64,000 bases of DNA from the NCBI RefSeq assembly GCF_004331035.1, contig NZ_SJNT01000014.1, positions 1-64,000 on the forward strand, in the 5' to 3' direction. The DNA comes from Acinetobacter sp. ANC 4910. GTDB lineage: Bacteria > Pseudomonadota > Gammaproteobacteria > Pseudomonadales > Moraxellaceae. Positions within the stretch are counted from its first letter, which is position 1; each line of letters begins with the position of its first letter. The position numbers and the translations under genes were made by a program. Of the stretch, positions 39,245 to 50,987 are shown piece after piece. The notes beneath the pieces were generated by a model. The model did no database searches, had not been told where the DNA came from, and saw only the letters and a list, made by a program, of their open reading frames with translations.

Positions 39245-40804
39245 ATGCAAAATTCCCAATATTTCGAATTAAATCAATACTTTTTTGGGCTGTGGTATGC
39301 CGCCTACCGCTTATTAATCACCAGTTGTTTGGTGTTAATTTTTATTCTGACCCAAGATGAACTCTCAACCAACTACGAGTTTCCTCAACTGTATTTTTAT
39401 GTACTGTGGGGCTATTTTTTCATTAACTGCGTACAACTCTTTAATCTCAAACATTTTAAACAGCACATTCCTCAGCAGTTTGCATTCATTTTTATAGTCG
39501 ATGTTATTGCCTTAAGCTTACTCACCATCGCCACCAATGGTCCGAATTTAAGTATCAGTATCCTGTTCTTAACCACCATTTTCGCAGCATCATTACTCCT
39601 CAAGACACAAAAAGCCTTAATTATTACGCTAATTGCGGTTATTGCGGTTATTTACCAACAATTCTTTATCAGCTTCCTGACCCAACATTCATTCCAGAAT
39701 CTGGGGAATAGTGTGATCTTGGCAGTTTTATTTTTTGTCTTTTATGCCTGTGGGCAAATTGCGGTTCGTCGTTTCCAGCTGCTCGATCATGTCAATTTCT
39801 CCCAATCACAAGAACTGAAACGTCTGCAAAATATTAATCGCTATATCTTAGAGCAAATTGAAACAGGCTACCTGGTCTTAGATGAAAACTGTCATATTGT
39901 TTTAAGTAACCCTGCTGCCTGTGCTTTATTAGGCATTGCACCATTTTATGCTTTTGATAAATATCCGCTGTATAAACTACAACCTGATTTGTTTGAGTTA
40001 CTGGACTTTGATCAGGTGCAAAATGGGGAGAAATTTCAGTTTGAATCTCAGCTCAGTCGCTATTATTTGCATATTGAAGTGCAAAAACTGATTGTCCCAC
40101 AACAGGTACTGACACTTTTGGTGATCCAAGATGGACAGAAGATGAATCAACAGGTACAACAATTAAAATTGGCTGCGCTGGGGCAACTCTCAGCCAGTAT
40201 TGCACATGAAATTCGCAACCCCTTGGCCGCTATTGTTCAAGCCAATGAATTACTGCCGAACAGTACGGTTGATCAGCAGCAAACACTGAGCCAAATGATT
40301 AGCAAGCAAACCAAACGAATTGACAAAATTGTGCAAGACACTTTAAGTATGGTCCGGAATCAAGGCACTCAACCGATTAGCATACAATTAGATCGTTTTA
40401 TCCCCATTTTTATTCAAGAAGATCTGCCCGATCTGAAAACTAAAATTCTATGCCATATTGCCCCACAGCTCAGTTTGAACTTTGATGAGGCACAATTTAG
40501 ACAGGTATTAATTAATTTAATTCGCAATGCAGTCCGACATAATTCACCTGAACGCAGTACAATAGAACTCCACTGCTATACGCAGGATAAAAACATTCAC
40601 ATTGATGTGTGTGATTTTGGGGAAGGCGTGGCGATTCACGATCAAGCCCACCTGTTTCAACCGTTTTTTAGTACCGCGATTACAGGAACGGGTTTAGGAT
40701 TATATCTATCACATAGCTTTTGCGAAGCTAATCAAGCGCTCTTAAGCTATGTAGAACAACAACAGGGAGCTTGCTTTCGCATTCAATGCCGACAGCTGAC
40801 TTAA
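39245..40804 (+). CDS. pilS: Sensor histidine kinase PilS
   Basis: The 519-residue protein has about six N-terminal membrane helices (to about residue 180), then a PAS-like region (LNRYILEQIETGYLVLDEN-type segment near 200). The kinase core carries ALGQLSASIAHEIRNPLAAI (phospho-His near 323), N box LINLIRNAVRHN, G1 DFGEGV and G2 TGTGLGLYL. This is the PilS layout, which controls pilin transcription via PilR and sigma-54. It lies 27 bp upstream of pilR. Confidence 0.93.
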   Translation: MQNSQYFELNQYFFGLWYAAYRLLITSCLVLIFILTQDELSTNYEFPQLYFYVLWGYFFINCVQLFNLKHFKQHIPQQFAFIFIVDVIALSLLTIATNGPNLSISILFLTTIFAASLLLKTQKALIITLIAVIAVIYQQFFISFLTQHSFQNLGNSVILAVLFFVFYACGQIAVRRFQLLDHVNFSQSQELKRLQNINRYILEQIETGYLVLDENCHIVLSNPAACALLGIAPFYAFDKYPLYKLQPDLFELLDFDQVQNGEKFQFESQLSRYYLHIEVQKLIVPQQVLTLLVIQDGQKMNQQVQQLKLAALGQLSASIAHEIRNPLAAIVQANELLPNSTVDQQQTLSQMISKQTKRIDKIVQDTLSMVRNQGTQPISIQLDRFIPIFIQEDLPDLKTKILCHIAPQLSLNFDEAQFRQVLINLIRNAVRHNSPERSTIELHCYTQDKNIHIDVCDFGEGVAIHDQAHLFQPFFSTAITGTGLGLYLSHSFCEANQALLSYVEQQQGACFRIQCRQLT

Positions 40805-40831
40805 TAATTCAATTTTTACTGGGGTGTTATA

Positions 40832-42238
40832 GTGGCGCAACAACCACTCGTTTTATTTGTAGATGACGAAGAAGACCTATGTACGCTGATGCAAATGATG
40901 CTCAGCCGTATGGGGATCGAGACGCATGTGGCTTATCGTTTAGCACAGGCCAAAAAAATGTTGTCTGAACATCACTATGATGTTTGTTTTACGGATTTAA
41001 ATCTCCCTGACGGGAGTGGCTTGGAATTGGTTGAGGAAATTTCTCAACGATATCCGCAGTTACCTGTCGCAGTGCTGACGGCCTATGGCAATATGGATAT
41101 TGCGATTGCCGCGCTCAAGGCGGGGGCTTTTGACTTTGTCAGTAAACCGATTAAACAAACCCATCTGGAACAGCTGTTACAAAAGGCTCTGAACAATCCT
41201 GTGCAGCAACAGGCTTCTAGCGAAGACGCACTTGAACAACGCATGCTGATTGGTCAGTCCGTACCCATCCAACAACTCCGTGTCACCTTAAAAAAGATTG
41301 CTCGCTCACAAGCGCCAGTCTTTATTACAGGTGAATCTGGCACAGGCAAAGAAGTTGTTGCCAACTTGGTCCATCGTCTCAGTAATCGTAACGAAGGCCC
41401 TTTTATTGCGATTAACTGTGGTGCGATTCCTTCCGATCTACTCGAAAGTGAGTTATTTGGGCACAAAAAAGGCAGCTTTACTGGCGCAACACAAGATAAA
41501 CAAGGTCTGATTCAATCTGCACATGGCGGTAGTTTATTTTTAGACGAAATTGCCGAACTGCCTTTGAATATGCAAGTCAAATTGCTGCGTGCGGTACAGG
41601 AAAAAACCATTCGTCCAATTGGCTCAGATACTGAAATTGATGTCGATTTCCGTGTGATCAGTGCTAGCCACCAAGACCTCGAATCTCTAGTTCAGCAAGG
41701 TAAATTCCGCCAAGACCTATTTTTCCGCATTCATGTGATGGATTTGGTTATGCCGCCTCTCCGTGAACGTGGTCAAGACATTTTAATTCTCGCGCAACAT
41801 TTTATTCATAAAGTCTGCAGTGAATGGGAAATTGAAGTCAAAGCATTAACCGCTCGCGCGAAAGATTTCTTATTGGCACAGTACTATCCGGGTAATGTCC
41901 GTGAACTGCGTAACATCATCGAGCGGGCCATTACGTTAAGTGATGAGGATTATATTGATGTTCAGCATTTACAAAGTGCACCCTTACGCCGCAGTGTCTA
42001 CACACCAGTATCATCAATCGAGCAAATGCTGACAACGCCTTCAGAATTAACGCTAGCACCTCGAAAATTACCAGATGAAGGTCTAGAGTTGTATTTAGAA
42101 AATATTGAAAAAGAGATTCTGCTCAATGCATTGAATATTACGCATTGGAATCGCACTTTGGCTGCCAAAAAACTGGGGATGTCCTTCCGCTCTTTGCGTT
42201 ATCGCCTGAAAAAGTTTGGACTGGATACTGATGAATAA
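40832..42238 (+). CDS. pilR: Sigma-54-dependent response regulator PilR
   Basis: PilR (468 aa) has an NtrC-type layout. The receiver carries FVDDEEDL and phospho-Asp in CFTDLNLPDGSGLELV. The AAA+ domain has Walker A GESGTGKE, the sigma-54 contact motif GSFTGA (in ELFGHKKGSFTGAT), Walker B GGSLFLDEI and RQDLFFRIHV. The C-terminal Fis-type helix-turn-helix is NRTLAAKKLGMSFRSLRYRL. The start is a GTG with GGGG upstream. Its main known target, pilA, is not in this window. The stop codon directly abuts that of the convergent S41 protease gene. Confidence 0.95.
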   Translation: MAQQPLVLFVDDEEDLCTLMQMMLSRMGIETHVAYRLAQAKKMLSEHHYDVCFTDLNLPDGSGLELVEEISQRYPQLPVAVLTAYGNMDIAIAALKAGAFDFVSKPIKQTHLEQLLQKALNNPVQQQASSEDALEQRMLIGQSVPIQQLRVTLKKIARSQAPVFITGESGTGKEVVANLVHRLSNRNEGPFIAINCGAIPSDLLESELFGHKKGSFTGATQDKQGLIQSAHGGSLFLDEIAELPLNMQVKLLRAVQEKTIRPIGSDTEIDVDFRVISASHQDLESLVQQGKFRQDLFFRIHVMDLVMPPLRERGQDILILAQHFIHKVCSEWEIEVKALTARAKDFLLAQYYPGNVRELRNIIERAITLSDEDYIDVQHLQSAPLRRSVYTPVSSIEQMLTTPSELTLAPRKLPDEGLELYLENIEKEILLNALNITHWNRTLAAKKLGMSFRSLRYRLKKFGLDTDE

Positions 42239-43405
42239 TTAACGGCGATTAGCAATGATCTCTGCAGCATGCTCTAGATAGGTCTCTTCCTTCATATCAT
42301 GTTGCAAGGGATATTGCTGATCGGGTTGAATGCCAATGCCTTCAATCATCTTCCCTGATGGCGTGTAATAATGGGATACCGTCATTTGCAGCGCAGTGCC
42401 ATTCGACAAAGGGAACAGTTTCTGGACCACGCCTTTACCATAACTTTTTTCCCCAATCACCCAAGCACGACGATGCTCTTTCATCGCAGCCGTAAAAACT
42501 TCTGCCGCAGATGCAGATCGAGCATTAATTAATACACCGACTTTAAGATTCTGAAATTCCGAACTAGGTAAAGCTTGAAATTGCTGATTGCCTTCTGAGC
42601 GACTTTTGGTGGTGACAATAATGCCCTGATTTAAAAACAGGTCTGCCGTTTCCACCGCTGCAGACAATAAACCACCTGGATTATTTCGTAAATCAATCAA
42701 CACCGCCTTAAGACGGGATGGATTATTTTCTTCAATTAAACGCTTAATTTCATTGGCTGTATCTTGTTGAAACACGCGAACTTTAAGCAACAGTACTTGG
42801 TTATGTAGCAGTTGTGCCTCAATGTCTGTTTCAATTTTCTTGGTCCGAACCAAACTGATGGGCTTGGTGGTCTGCCCCAATTGCACACTTAAAGTCGAGC
42901 CAATTGAACCATACAACAAAGCATTGACCTGTTCACGGTTCAGCTTTTTTAATTCTTGATCATCAATTTTAAAAACTGAAACACCATTGCGTAAGCCTTG
43001 CTTATAGGCATCGGCTTCTGGCTTAAGTCCTTGAATGGTCCATTGACGCTGATTGTCATAACTTAAATTAAAATCGACCGAAGCCAAGTCACCATCGGTA
43101 TATTGCACCAACTGCTTATAATCTTCGGGTGATAAATAACGAGAATAACGGTCTAAACCACTCACCAAACCTTGAATGGCTTGTTGGAAGAGTTGTTCAT
43201 CATTTTTATTATCGACGTAATTGTCTTTGACAATGCCATAAATCTGCACAAACTGCTGAATCGATTCAACAGGGACTTCGGGATAACTTTGTTCAACTTC
43301 GTCAAAATCTGGCGCGGTGTCAGTCTCATTCACCGCACCTATCGCATGACCACAACACATGAATAACGCTGTTAAGGGAATAACAAATTTCAAGTGTTGT
43401 GTCAT
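42239..43405 (-). CDS. S41-family C-terminal processing protease
   Basis: A periplasmic serine protease of 388 residues with an N-terminal signal peptide (KFVIPLTALFMCCGHAIGA). A degenerate PDZ region follows (near 120-180), then the S41 catalytic block. The nucleophile lies in NARSASAAEVF (near 295) and the Lys in EKSYGKGVVQKLFPL (near 315-330), followed by MTVSHYYTPSGK. It is somewhat shorter than E. coli Prc and resembles CtpA-type enzymes. gpmI precedes it by 23 bp, the same order seen in Pseudomonas, so they may be co-transcribed. Confidence 0.92.
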   Translation of the reverse strand: MTQHLKFVIPLTALFMCCGHAIGAVNETDTAPDFDEVEQSYPEVPVESIQQFVQIYGIVKDNYVDNKNDEQLFQQAIQGLVSGLDRYSRYLSPEDYKQLVQYTDGDLASVDFNLSYDNQRQWTIQGLKPEADAYKQGLRNGVSVFKIDDQELKKLNREQVNALLYGSIGSTLSVQLGQTTKPISLVRTKKIETDIEAQLLHNQVLLLKVRVFQQDTANEIKRLIEENNPSRLKAVLIDLRNNPGGLLSAAVETADLFLNQGIIVTTKSRSEGNQQFQALPSSEFQNLKVGVLINARSASAAEVFTAAMKEHRRAWVIGEKSYGKGVVQKLFPLSNGTALQMTVSHYYTPSGKMIEGIGIQPDQQYPLQHDMKEETYLEHAAEIIANRR

Positions 43406-43428
43406 TGATTCACCTGTGAAAAAGCGAC

Positions 43429-44976
43429 TTAGGCTTGTAGGGTAATAAGATTACGCCCTTGCATTTCTGCTGGAACAGGCAATTGCATCAAATGTAATAA
43501 GGTTGGTGCAACATCTGCTAATACACCACCCTCTGCAATAGTGGCTTGCGTTGGACCCACATAAATAAATGGAACCAATTCTGTTGTATGTTGAGTATGA
43601 ACTTGCCCGCTCACATAGTCTTGCATTTGCTCCACATTACCATGATCGGCAGTAATCAGCATATGGCCTTTGTTTGCCATCACAGCATCGTACACACGCC
43701 CCAAACAGGTATCCACCGCTTCTACGGCTTTTACTGCTGCTTGGAATACACCAGTATGTCCGACCATGTCACCATTGGCATAGTTCACCACCAACAGATC
43801 ATATTCACCCGAATTAATCGCCGCGACCAATTCATCAGTCACTTCATAAGCACTCATTTCTGGTTTTAAATCATAAGTCGCAACATTTGGTGATGGGATT
43901 AAAATACGTTTTTCACCTGGATATTCGTCTTCACGACCACCACTAAAGAAGAAAGTCACATGTGCATATTTCTCAGTTTCCGCAATACGCAACTGTGTTT
44001 TACCTAAATGAGAAAGGTATTCACCCAATGAGTTATGCAATGCTTCAGGCATATAGGCTACAGGCGCATCGATGGTTGCTTGATAACGCGTTAACATCAC
44101 AAACATAGACAGATTAGGTACAACTTTACGTTCAAAGCCAGCAAAATCTTGCTCTACAAAAGCCTTGGTAATTTCACGCGCACGGTCAGCACGGAAGTTC
44201 ATAAAGACAATGCTGTCACCGTCTTGAACTTTAGCCACATCACCAATGCGTGTGGCTTTAACAAACTCATCAGATTCGTTCGCTGCATATGCTAGCTCTA
44301 AGCCTTCAACTGCCGTCGCAGCTGTACGCACTGCCTCACCTTCTGTTAATAGACGATAAGCTTGTTCAACGCGATCCCAACGATTATCACGATCCATGGC
44401 ATAGTAACGACCAATGAGGGTGGCAATACGTCCTTGATTTGGATATTGTGCAAATAAAGCATCGAGTTTTTCTAATGAAGGCTGCGCGCTTTTAGGTGGA
44501 GTATCACGACCATCCAAGAAGGCATGTAAATATACTTGAACGCCACGTTTGAGTGCTAACTCTGCCATTGCCACAATATGGTCTTGGTGTGAATGTACAC
44601 CACCTTCGGAGAGTAAGCCCATAATGTGGACTGCACCTTGAGCGGCTTTGGCTTTTTCAACTGCATCGATCAATACTTGCTGTTCAAAAAAAGCACCTGT
44701 ACGGATGTCTTTGGTAATTCGGGTAAAATCTTGATACAGCACACGGCCTGCACCCAAATTCATATGACCGACTTCTGAGTTGCCCATTTGTCCATCTGGC
44801 AAGCCAACATCTTCACCAGAACCAGAGATTAATCCATGTGGATGCTTTTGTTGCATAGCAGTCAAGTTTGGTCGTTGTGCTGCAAGGAAAGCATTATCTT
44901 TAACCGCTTCACGATGTCCAATACCATCCATAATTACCAATACGTGGGGGACTTTGCCAGCAGTTGCATCCGTCAT
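43429..44976 (-). CDS. gpmI: 2,3-bisphosphoglycerate-independent phosphoglycerate mutase
   Basis: GpmI (515 aa) interconverts 3- and 2-phosphoglycerate using two Mn ions. It shows [17 protein letters not shown] at the N terminus and the phosphoserine in [19 protein letters not shown] (near 59-77). [14 protein letters not shown] is near 150 and [11 protein letters not shown] near 258. [14 protein letters not shown] and [11 protein letters not shown] near the C terminus supply the other metal ligands. Length matches the family. Confidence 0.97.
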   Translation of the reverse strand: MTDATAGKVPHVLVIMDGIGHREAVKDNAFLAAQRPNLTAMQQKHPHGLISGSGEDVGLPDGQMGNSEVGHMNLGAGRVLYQDFTRITKDIRTGAFFEQQVLIDAVEKAKAAQGAVHIMGLLSEGGVHSHQDHIVAMAELALKRGVQVYLHAFLDGRDTPPKSAQPSLEKLDALFAQYPNQGRIATLIGRYYAMDRDNRWDRVEQAYRLLTEGEAVRTAATAVEGLELAYAANESDEFVKATRIGDVAKVQDGDSIVFMNFRADRAREITKAFVEQDFAGFERKVVPNLSMFVMLTRYQATIDAPVAYMPEALHNSLGEYLSHLGKTQLRIAETEKYAHVTFFFSGGREDEYPGEKRILIPSPNVATYDLKPEMSAYEVTDELVAAINSGEYDLLVVNYANGDMVGHTGVFQAAVKAVEAVDTCLGRVYDAVMANKGHMLITADHGNVEQMQDYVSGQVHTQHTTELVPFIYVGPTQATIAEGGVLADVAPTLLHLMQLPVPAEMQGRNLITLQA

Positions 44977-45062
44977 GATTTACACTCTTGTCTATAAATT
45001 GGTCGCTATATCTTACCGAATTTTCGTTCAAGACTCCATGTATGCGACAGGGTTAAACTCAC

Positions 45063-45093
45063 TTGTACAGATTGTTTTCTGCAATCTGTACAA
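45063..45093. repeat. Perfect 12-bp inverted repeat between lptG and gpmI
   Basis: TTGTACAGATTG and CAATCTGTACAA are separated by 7 bp, 5 bases past the lptG stop. The hairpin has no following T-tract in either direction, so it is not a typical terminator. It may stabilise or process the lptF-lptG message 3' end. Confidence 0.7.
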
Positions 45094-45097
45094 ATTC

Positions 45098-46168
45098 TTA
45101 GCGGGCACGGCGCAATAAATAGCCACCCACCACAAACATAAACACAATCGGTAGAAATACAAACCAAGCCGGGGATGGGCTATAAACCAAACTGGCATAA
45201 CCCAGAAAATCCTGTAAATAGAAGAAACCTAGTCCAATAAATAAAGCAATCACCAAACGAAAGCCCATCGATTGTTGGCGTAATGGTCCAAAAATAAAAG
45301 AACAGGCAATCAAGACCAACGCAATTAATGCAAATGGAGAACCGACTTTTTGCCAGAATGCCAATTGGTAAGTTTTAGGCACTTGGCTATATTCATGCAT
45401 ATAACGCATAAAGCTGACCAGTTGACTCGGCGATAAATCTTCAGGATCAATAGTGACCATATGGACATATTTCGGTTGTAATGCCAAAGCCAAAGGTTGT
45501 TGTGCTGCATCGCGTTTGACTGCATTACCTGCATCCTGAATTTCTACCTGTTCAGTGTCTTTTAAATTCCAACGACCATCTTGAACAAACTGTCCCTGCT
45601 CGGCATTCAATACACTATTTAAACGGTATTCTTGGTCAAAATCGACCACTTGAATATTACGCAATTGACCTTGTGAGTTAGCATAATCAATATAAATAAA
45701 GCGCTGCCCTTCACGCGTCCAATAGCCTTTTACTTCACCTAAAGCCGCAACACTCCGGTGACTTTTCACGCTCTTGGCCTGTTCATTGGTATAGGGAATC
45801 ACCCATTCGCTTAATACGAAGGATAAAATCACCAGAATTAAAGCCGAACGGATCACCCAACCCACAATACGCCACAGGCTAATCCCGATGGAACGCATCA
45901 CAATCAATTCACTATTAGATGCCATGGTGCCTAAGCCCAACACCGCGCCAATTAAAGCAGAAATTGGTAAAATCTCATACAGATAGCGTGGTGCACCCCA
46001 TAAGACATAAATCAGGGCCTGCCAAGCGGTATAGGTGTCATTCAGCTCACTTAATTCACCCAAATAGGTAAATAGAATTTGTAATACCGACAAGACCGCT
46101 GTCGCCCCCAACATGGCATAGGCTGTGGTCTTAGTCACATGTTTCGCGACAATACGACGTGCAAACAT
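45098..46168 (-). CDS. lptG: LPS export ABC transporter permease LptG
   Basis: LptG (356 aa) is one of the two permeases extracting lipopolysaccharide or lipooligosaccharide from the inner membrane. It has three N-terminal and three C-terminal membrane helices around a periplasmic beta-jellyroll. ELLPISALIGAVLGLGTMASN with SELIVMRSIGIS (near 60-95) is the conserved coupling-helix region. It follows lptF by a single base, so expression is coupled. Some A. baumannii strains can lose LOS, but nothing here suggests this locus is damaged. Confidence 0.95.
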   Translation of the reverse strand: MFARRIVAKHVTKTTAYAMLGATAVLSVLQILFTYLGELSELNDTYTAWQALIYVLWGAPRYLYEILPISALIGAVLGLGTMASNSELIVMRSIGISLWRIVGWVIRSALILVILSFVLSEWVIPYTNEQAKSVKSHRSVAALGEVKGYWTREGQRFIYIDYANSQGQLRNIQVVDFDQEYRLNSVLNAEQGQFVQDGRWNLKDTEQVEIQDAGNAVKRDAAQQPLALALQPKYVHMVTIDPEDLSPSQLVSFMRYMHEYSQVPKTYQLAFWQKVGSPFALIALVLIACSFIFGPLRQQSMGFRLVIALFIGLGFFYLQDFLGYASLVYSPSPAWFVFLPIVFMFVVGGYLLRRAR

Positions 46169-46169
46169 T

Positions 46170-47270
46170 TTAAGACCTCACTCGCTGAATCTGTTTCTTA
46201 ATTTTTGGGGCTAATTTTTGCTTACGAGAGAAAATCGCGGCTGCCATTGCATAGACAAAAAGCACCAACGGATAGGCCCAAATTCCAATTTCCTGTTTGC
46301 TGACCCGCGTTTTAATCGCCATCATCGCGACAATTAAACTGGCAAAAATTAACAGTGCAGGAAACAGTTTTAAATAACGTCCCTGACGTGGACTCACTTC
46401 AGACAAAGCCACAGCCAATGCTAATGCCACAATCATGACCAGTGGAACAAACATCCGCCAACCTAATTCGCTGGCCACAATTGGATCATTGCGGTTTTGC
46501 CATAATTTACTTGTGGTTAAGGCTTCAACCTCAGCACTTTCAAATTTAGCTTCTTTATCATTTTCTAAACGCAAACGATAACTTTGAAATTCGGCTTGGG
46601 TATATTTCGGTTGACCTGCATAGATTTCATAACGACGACCTTGTATCAAATCGACCACATTGGCGCTGTCATTGGCCACTTCAACGCGTGTTGCTTCTTT
46701 GGCCAGAATCATGACGTCTGGCTTACCTTCTTTTTCTGCACGTTGGTAAAAGAAAATATCTTTCAGGTTTCGCCGATCTTCTGATAAATCACCGGCATAG
46801 ATGGTATATCGACCCGAGGAAATAAACTCTTTAGGGCGAACCAAATCGAAACCCGTACGTACGGCCTGACTGGTGGTCAGCTGTTCAAACTGACGTAAGC
46901 CCCAAGGTGACATCCACAGCATTAACACACTCTGTAACAGCATAAACACCAAGGTCAATGGAATCAGCATTCGTGCCAGTTGATGTCGGCTGATGCCACT
47001 TCCATTCAGAACTGCCATTTCATGATCGACATATAAACGACCAAACACCAGCATGAGACCAATAAAGAAACCCAAAGGAAAAATCAGCGTTAAAAACTCA
47101 GGCAAACGATAACCAATAATGCTGAATAAAATGCCTGCATCTAAACGACCTTGAGCAGCTATGCCGAAATACTTGATTAATCGGCCACCCATCATGATTA
47201 AGGTCAATAAGCCAATCACAACCAATGAATTAGACACCACTTGCTTGACTAAATAACGCCGAATAATCAA
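46170..47270 (-). CDS. lptF: LPS export ABC transporter permease LptF
   Basis: LptF (366 aa) has the same fold as LptG and pairs with it. It starts MIIRRYLVKQVVSNSLVVIG, and the conserved loop FIGLMLVFGRLYVDHEMAVL with GSGIS (near 67-95) contacts the LptB ATPase. Six membrane helices flank the periplasmic domain. It precedes lptG in the usual lptF-lptG order and is divergent from pepA, as in many gammaproteobacteria. Confidence 0.95.
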   Translation of the reverse strand: MIIRRYLVKQVVSNSLVVIGLLTLIMMGGRLIKYFGIAAQGRLDAGILFSIIGYRLPEFLTLIFPLGFFIGLMLVFGRLYVDHEMAVLNGSGISRHQLARMLIPLTLVFMLLQSVLMLWMSPWGLRQFEQLTTSQAVRTGFDLVRPKEFISSGRYTIYAGDLSEDRRNLKDIFFYQRAEKEGKPDVMILAKEATRVEVANDSANVVDLIQGRRYEIYAGQPKYTQAEFQSYRLRLENDKEAKFESAEVEALTTSKLWQNRNDPIVASELGWRMFVPLVMIVALALAVALSEVSPRQGRYLKLFPALLIFASLIVAMMAIKTRVSKQEIGIWAYPLVLFVYAMAAAIFSRKQKLAPKIKKQIQRVRS

Positions 47271-47420
47271 ATTGATTCTTCCAATTTCAAAAAGAGTAAA
47301 AACTACCGTTAGTTTACCCGAATGTTAAAAATATAAAACCTATTCCCCTGCTTCTGCATTGAAACTCGAACCATAAAAATGTTTCAATGGTTGAATGACT
47401 TAAAACCCTCAAAGGCGTGA

Positions 47421-49278
<1,858 letters not shown>

Positions 49279-49300
49279 TTGTTCAACCTTAGGGAGAAAT

Positions 49301-49936
49301 ATGGTGGCATTAAATGTCGGTCCAGATTTTAAACAGCGCTGGTTAGAAGCGCCTGAAGCTGTACGTCAGACATTTATGGATGACCTGAATCATATTTGTG
49401 ATTTATTACAGCCCGAGACACAGACACAGCTCTGGCTCGCAGCAGATCAGAAAGCCCAACAGCAAGCCCAGCAAACTGTTGAACAAGCCTATGCCGATCT
49501 AAAAGCACGCCTGATTGAAGAAGCACGAGTTCGTCGTCAATTGGCTTTAGAACTGTCCTTGGCCAATAAACGTGCGGCTGCTGAACAATATGCACAACAA
49601 CTCTTTGCGGATGAACAACGCCAATTTGCTGAGCAAACCCAAACCTTAGACCACTTGCGCCAGCATATTGAACAAGAAACACTGCACTATACCGAACGCT
49701 ATCATGTCAATGATAGTCATCAAAATCTGAACTTTGCCCCGGGCATGGTGCATGTTTCAGATCAACAAATTTTGTCTGAATTAGAAACGGTACGTTTACG
49801 TTTAGAGCTTGAAGCTGAAGCCCACATTGAACAAGCGGTGAGTAAGTTCCGTAATAAATTACGTACCGCAGCACAAGAAGAAATTGAATATATATTACAT
49901 AATTCTAATTTTTCTGATTTAAAACCAAAAGTTTAA
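49301..49936 (+). CDS. Coiled-coil protein of unknown function
   Basis: From the ATG at 49301 (MVALNVGPDFKQRWLEAPEA) the product has 211 residues and is almost wholly helical, rich in Gln, Ala, Glu and Leu, with heptad-like stretches between about 50 and 135. It has no signal peptide or membrane segment. AGGGAG just upstream supports this start over one at 49253 that overlaps holC. It lies 22 bp after holC on the same strand, so it may be co-expressed. I do not recognise the family. Confidence 0.75.
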   Translation: MVALNVGPDFKQRWLEAPEAVRQTFMDDLNHICDLLQPETQTQLWLAADQKAQQQAQQTVEQAYADLKARLIEEARVRRQLALELSLANKRAAAEQYAQQLFADEQRQFAEQTQTLDHLRQHIEQETLHYTERYHVNDSHQNLNFAPGMVHVSDQQILSELETVRLRLELEAEAHIEQAVSKFRNKLRTAAQEEIEYILHNSNFSDLKPKV

Positions 49937-49955
49937 TTTTTCTACTTCAATTTTA

Positions 49956-49979
49956 TGTGTGTCATGAAACTGACACACA
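49956..49979. repeat. Perfect 9-bp inverted repeat upstream of the 72-residue gene
   Basis: TGTGTGTCA and TGACACACA are separated by TGAAAC. No T-tract follows on either strand. It may be an mRNA 3' hairpin of the gene before it or an operator for the gene that follows. Confidence 0.5.
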
Positions 49980-50065
49980 AATGTCACAATATGGTCATCA
50001 CTTTAAAACAAAACGTTGAAGTGTTGACGCCAAAAATTGACATATCAATAAATTAGGAAGAAAAA

Positions 50066-50284
50066 ATGGACCTATTGAACCACGTTTCTCACCGCATTGC
50101 TGCTCTCGATTCAGGCGAACAATGGATTGTTTCTGCTCAAAAACTACTGCTTAGCCGCGCCGATTTTCAATCACTTTCGGTGTTTCTCTCGCGCGAGTCG
50201 GAAAAAGGACTTTTTAGCCTCTCCCCACAAGGATTCAGTGCGACTTGGCATGATGAACCTGTCGTGACCATTATTAAGCATTAA
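50066..50284 (+). CDS. Small conserved-looking protein of unknown function
   Basis: A 72-residue ORF with a good ribosome-binding site (TAGGAAG, 6 bases before the ATG) and bacterial codon use. The product MDLLNHVSHRIAALDSGEQW... is soluble and mixed helix/strand, with no cysteine or membrane segment. A monocistronic context (divergent spacer on one side, convergent dedA on the other) suggests a real gene. The family is not recognised. Confidence 0.65.
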   Translation: MDLLNHVSHRIAALDSGEQWIVSAQKLLLSRADFQSLSVFLSRESEKGLFSLSPQGFSATWHDEPVVTIIKH

Positions 50285-50330
50285 CCTTTAAATATTCGCC
50301 CGGTAAAGTCGAGTGACTTGTTTAAACGGG

Positions 50331-50879
50331 TCACTCTATAAACTCAAGGGTTGCAAAAAAGATATTACCGACGCCATAACCAATACTCAGTAAAATACCA
50401 ATCCAGATGAAACTTCCAATGGTGTTGTACCACATAAAACGGGAAAAATTCATCTCGCCTGCACCCGCAGCAAAAGGGGCAAATGAACGTACAAAGGGAA
50501 TAAACCGCGCCAGAATAATGGTCTTACCACCATGTTTAACAAAATAATGGTTCGTCTTGCTTAAATACTCTGGCTTTATCCAACGTGAATGACGATGTAA
50601 ATACTTAAAGCCCAGCTTTTTTCCGGTGTAATAATTCACGGCGTAACCCAATATCGCGGCAATCATGAGTAATGTTCCCATGCTATGCAGTTGAATAATG
50701 GCAGAGGATGAGCACAACGCACCTACGGCGATCAATAAACTATCGCCAGGCAGAAAAAACATAAAAACAAAGCCCGTTTCTGCAAAAATAATCAGAAACA
50801 AAATGGCGTAAATCCAGACTCCATACTGCGACAATAGAAGCGGCAGTGTTTGTTCTAGATTTAGAAAAAAATCAAGCAT
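50331..50879 (-). CDS. DedA-family membrane protein
   Basis: The 182-residue protein has the DedA/SNARE-associated plan. There are membrane helices at about 18-40, 44-60 and 64-82, then the conserved FVKHGGKTIILARFIPFVRS (near 113-132) and FAPFAAGAGEMNFSRF, and a last helix pair at 145-178. DedA proteins act as lipid scramblases or flippases, for example for undecaprenyl phosphate, and support membrane stress tolerance. The particular substrate is not evident. Confidence 0.92.
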   Translation of the reverse strand: MLDFFLNLEQTLPLLLSQYGVWIYAILFLIIFAETGFVFMFFLPGDSLLIAVGALCSSSAIIQLHSMGTLLMIAAILGYAVNYYTGKKLGFKYLHRHSRWIKPEYLSKTNHYFVKHGGKTIILARFIPFVRSFAPFAAGAGEMNFSRFMWYNTIGSFIWIGILLSIGYGVGNIFFATLEFIE

Positions 50880-50938
50880 TACATAAATCTACGCTAATCA
50901 ATTTAAGTATCACGTGCTTTATTTCACTCGAATAGAAA

Positions 50939-50970
50939 CGAAAACAGCCCTGTAGTTTAGGCTGTTTTCG
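50939..50970 (-). terminator. Terminator after the nrdR-rib operon
   Basis: CGAAAACAGCC and GGCTGTTTTCG form an 11-bp hairpin just beyond the ribE stop on the reverse strand, ending in a short T-run inside the stem. Confidence 0.75.
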
Positions 50971-50987
50971 CATCTGATATATACTTT

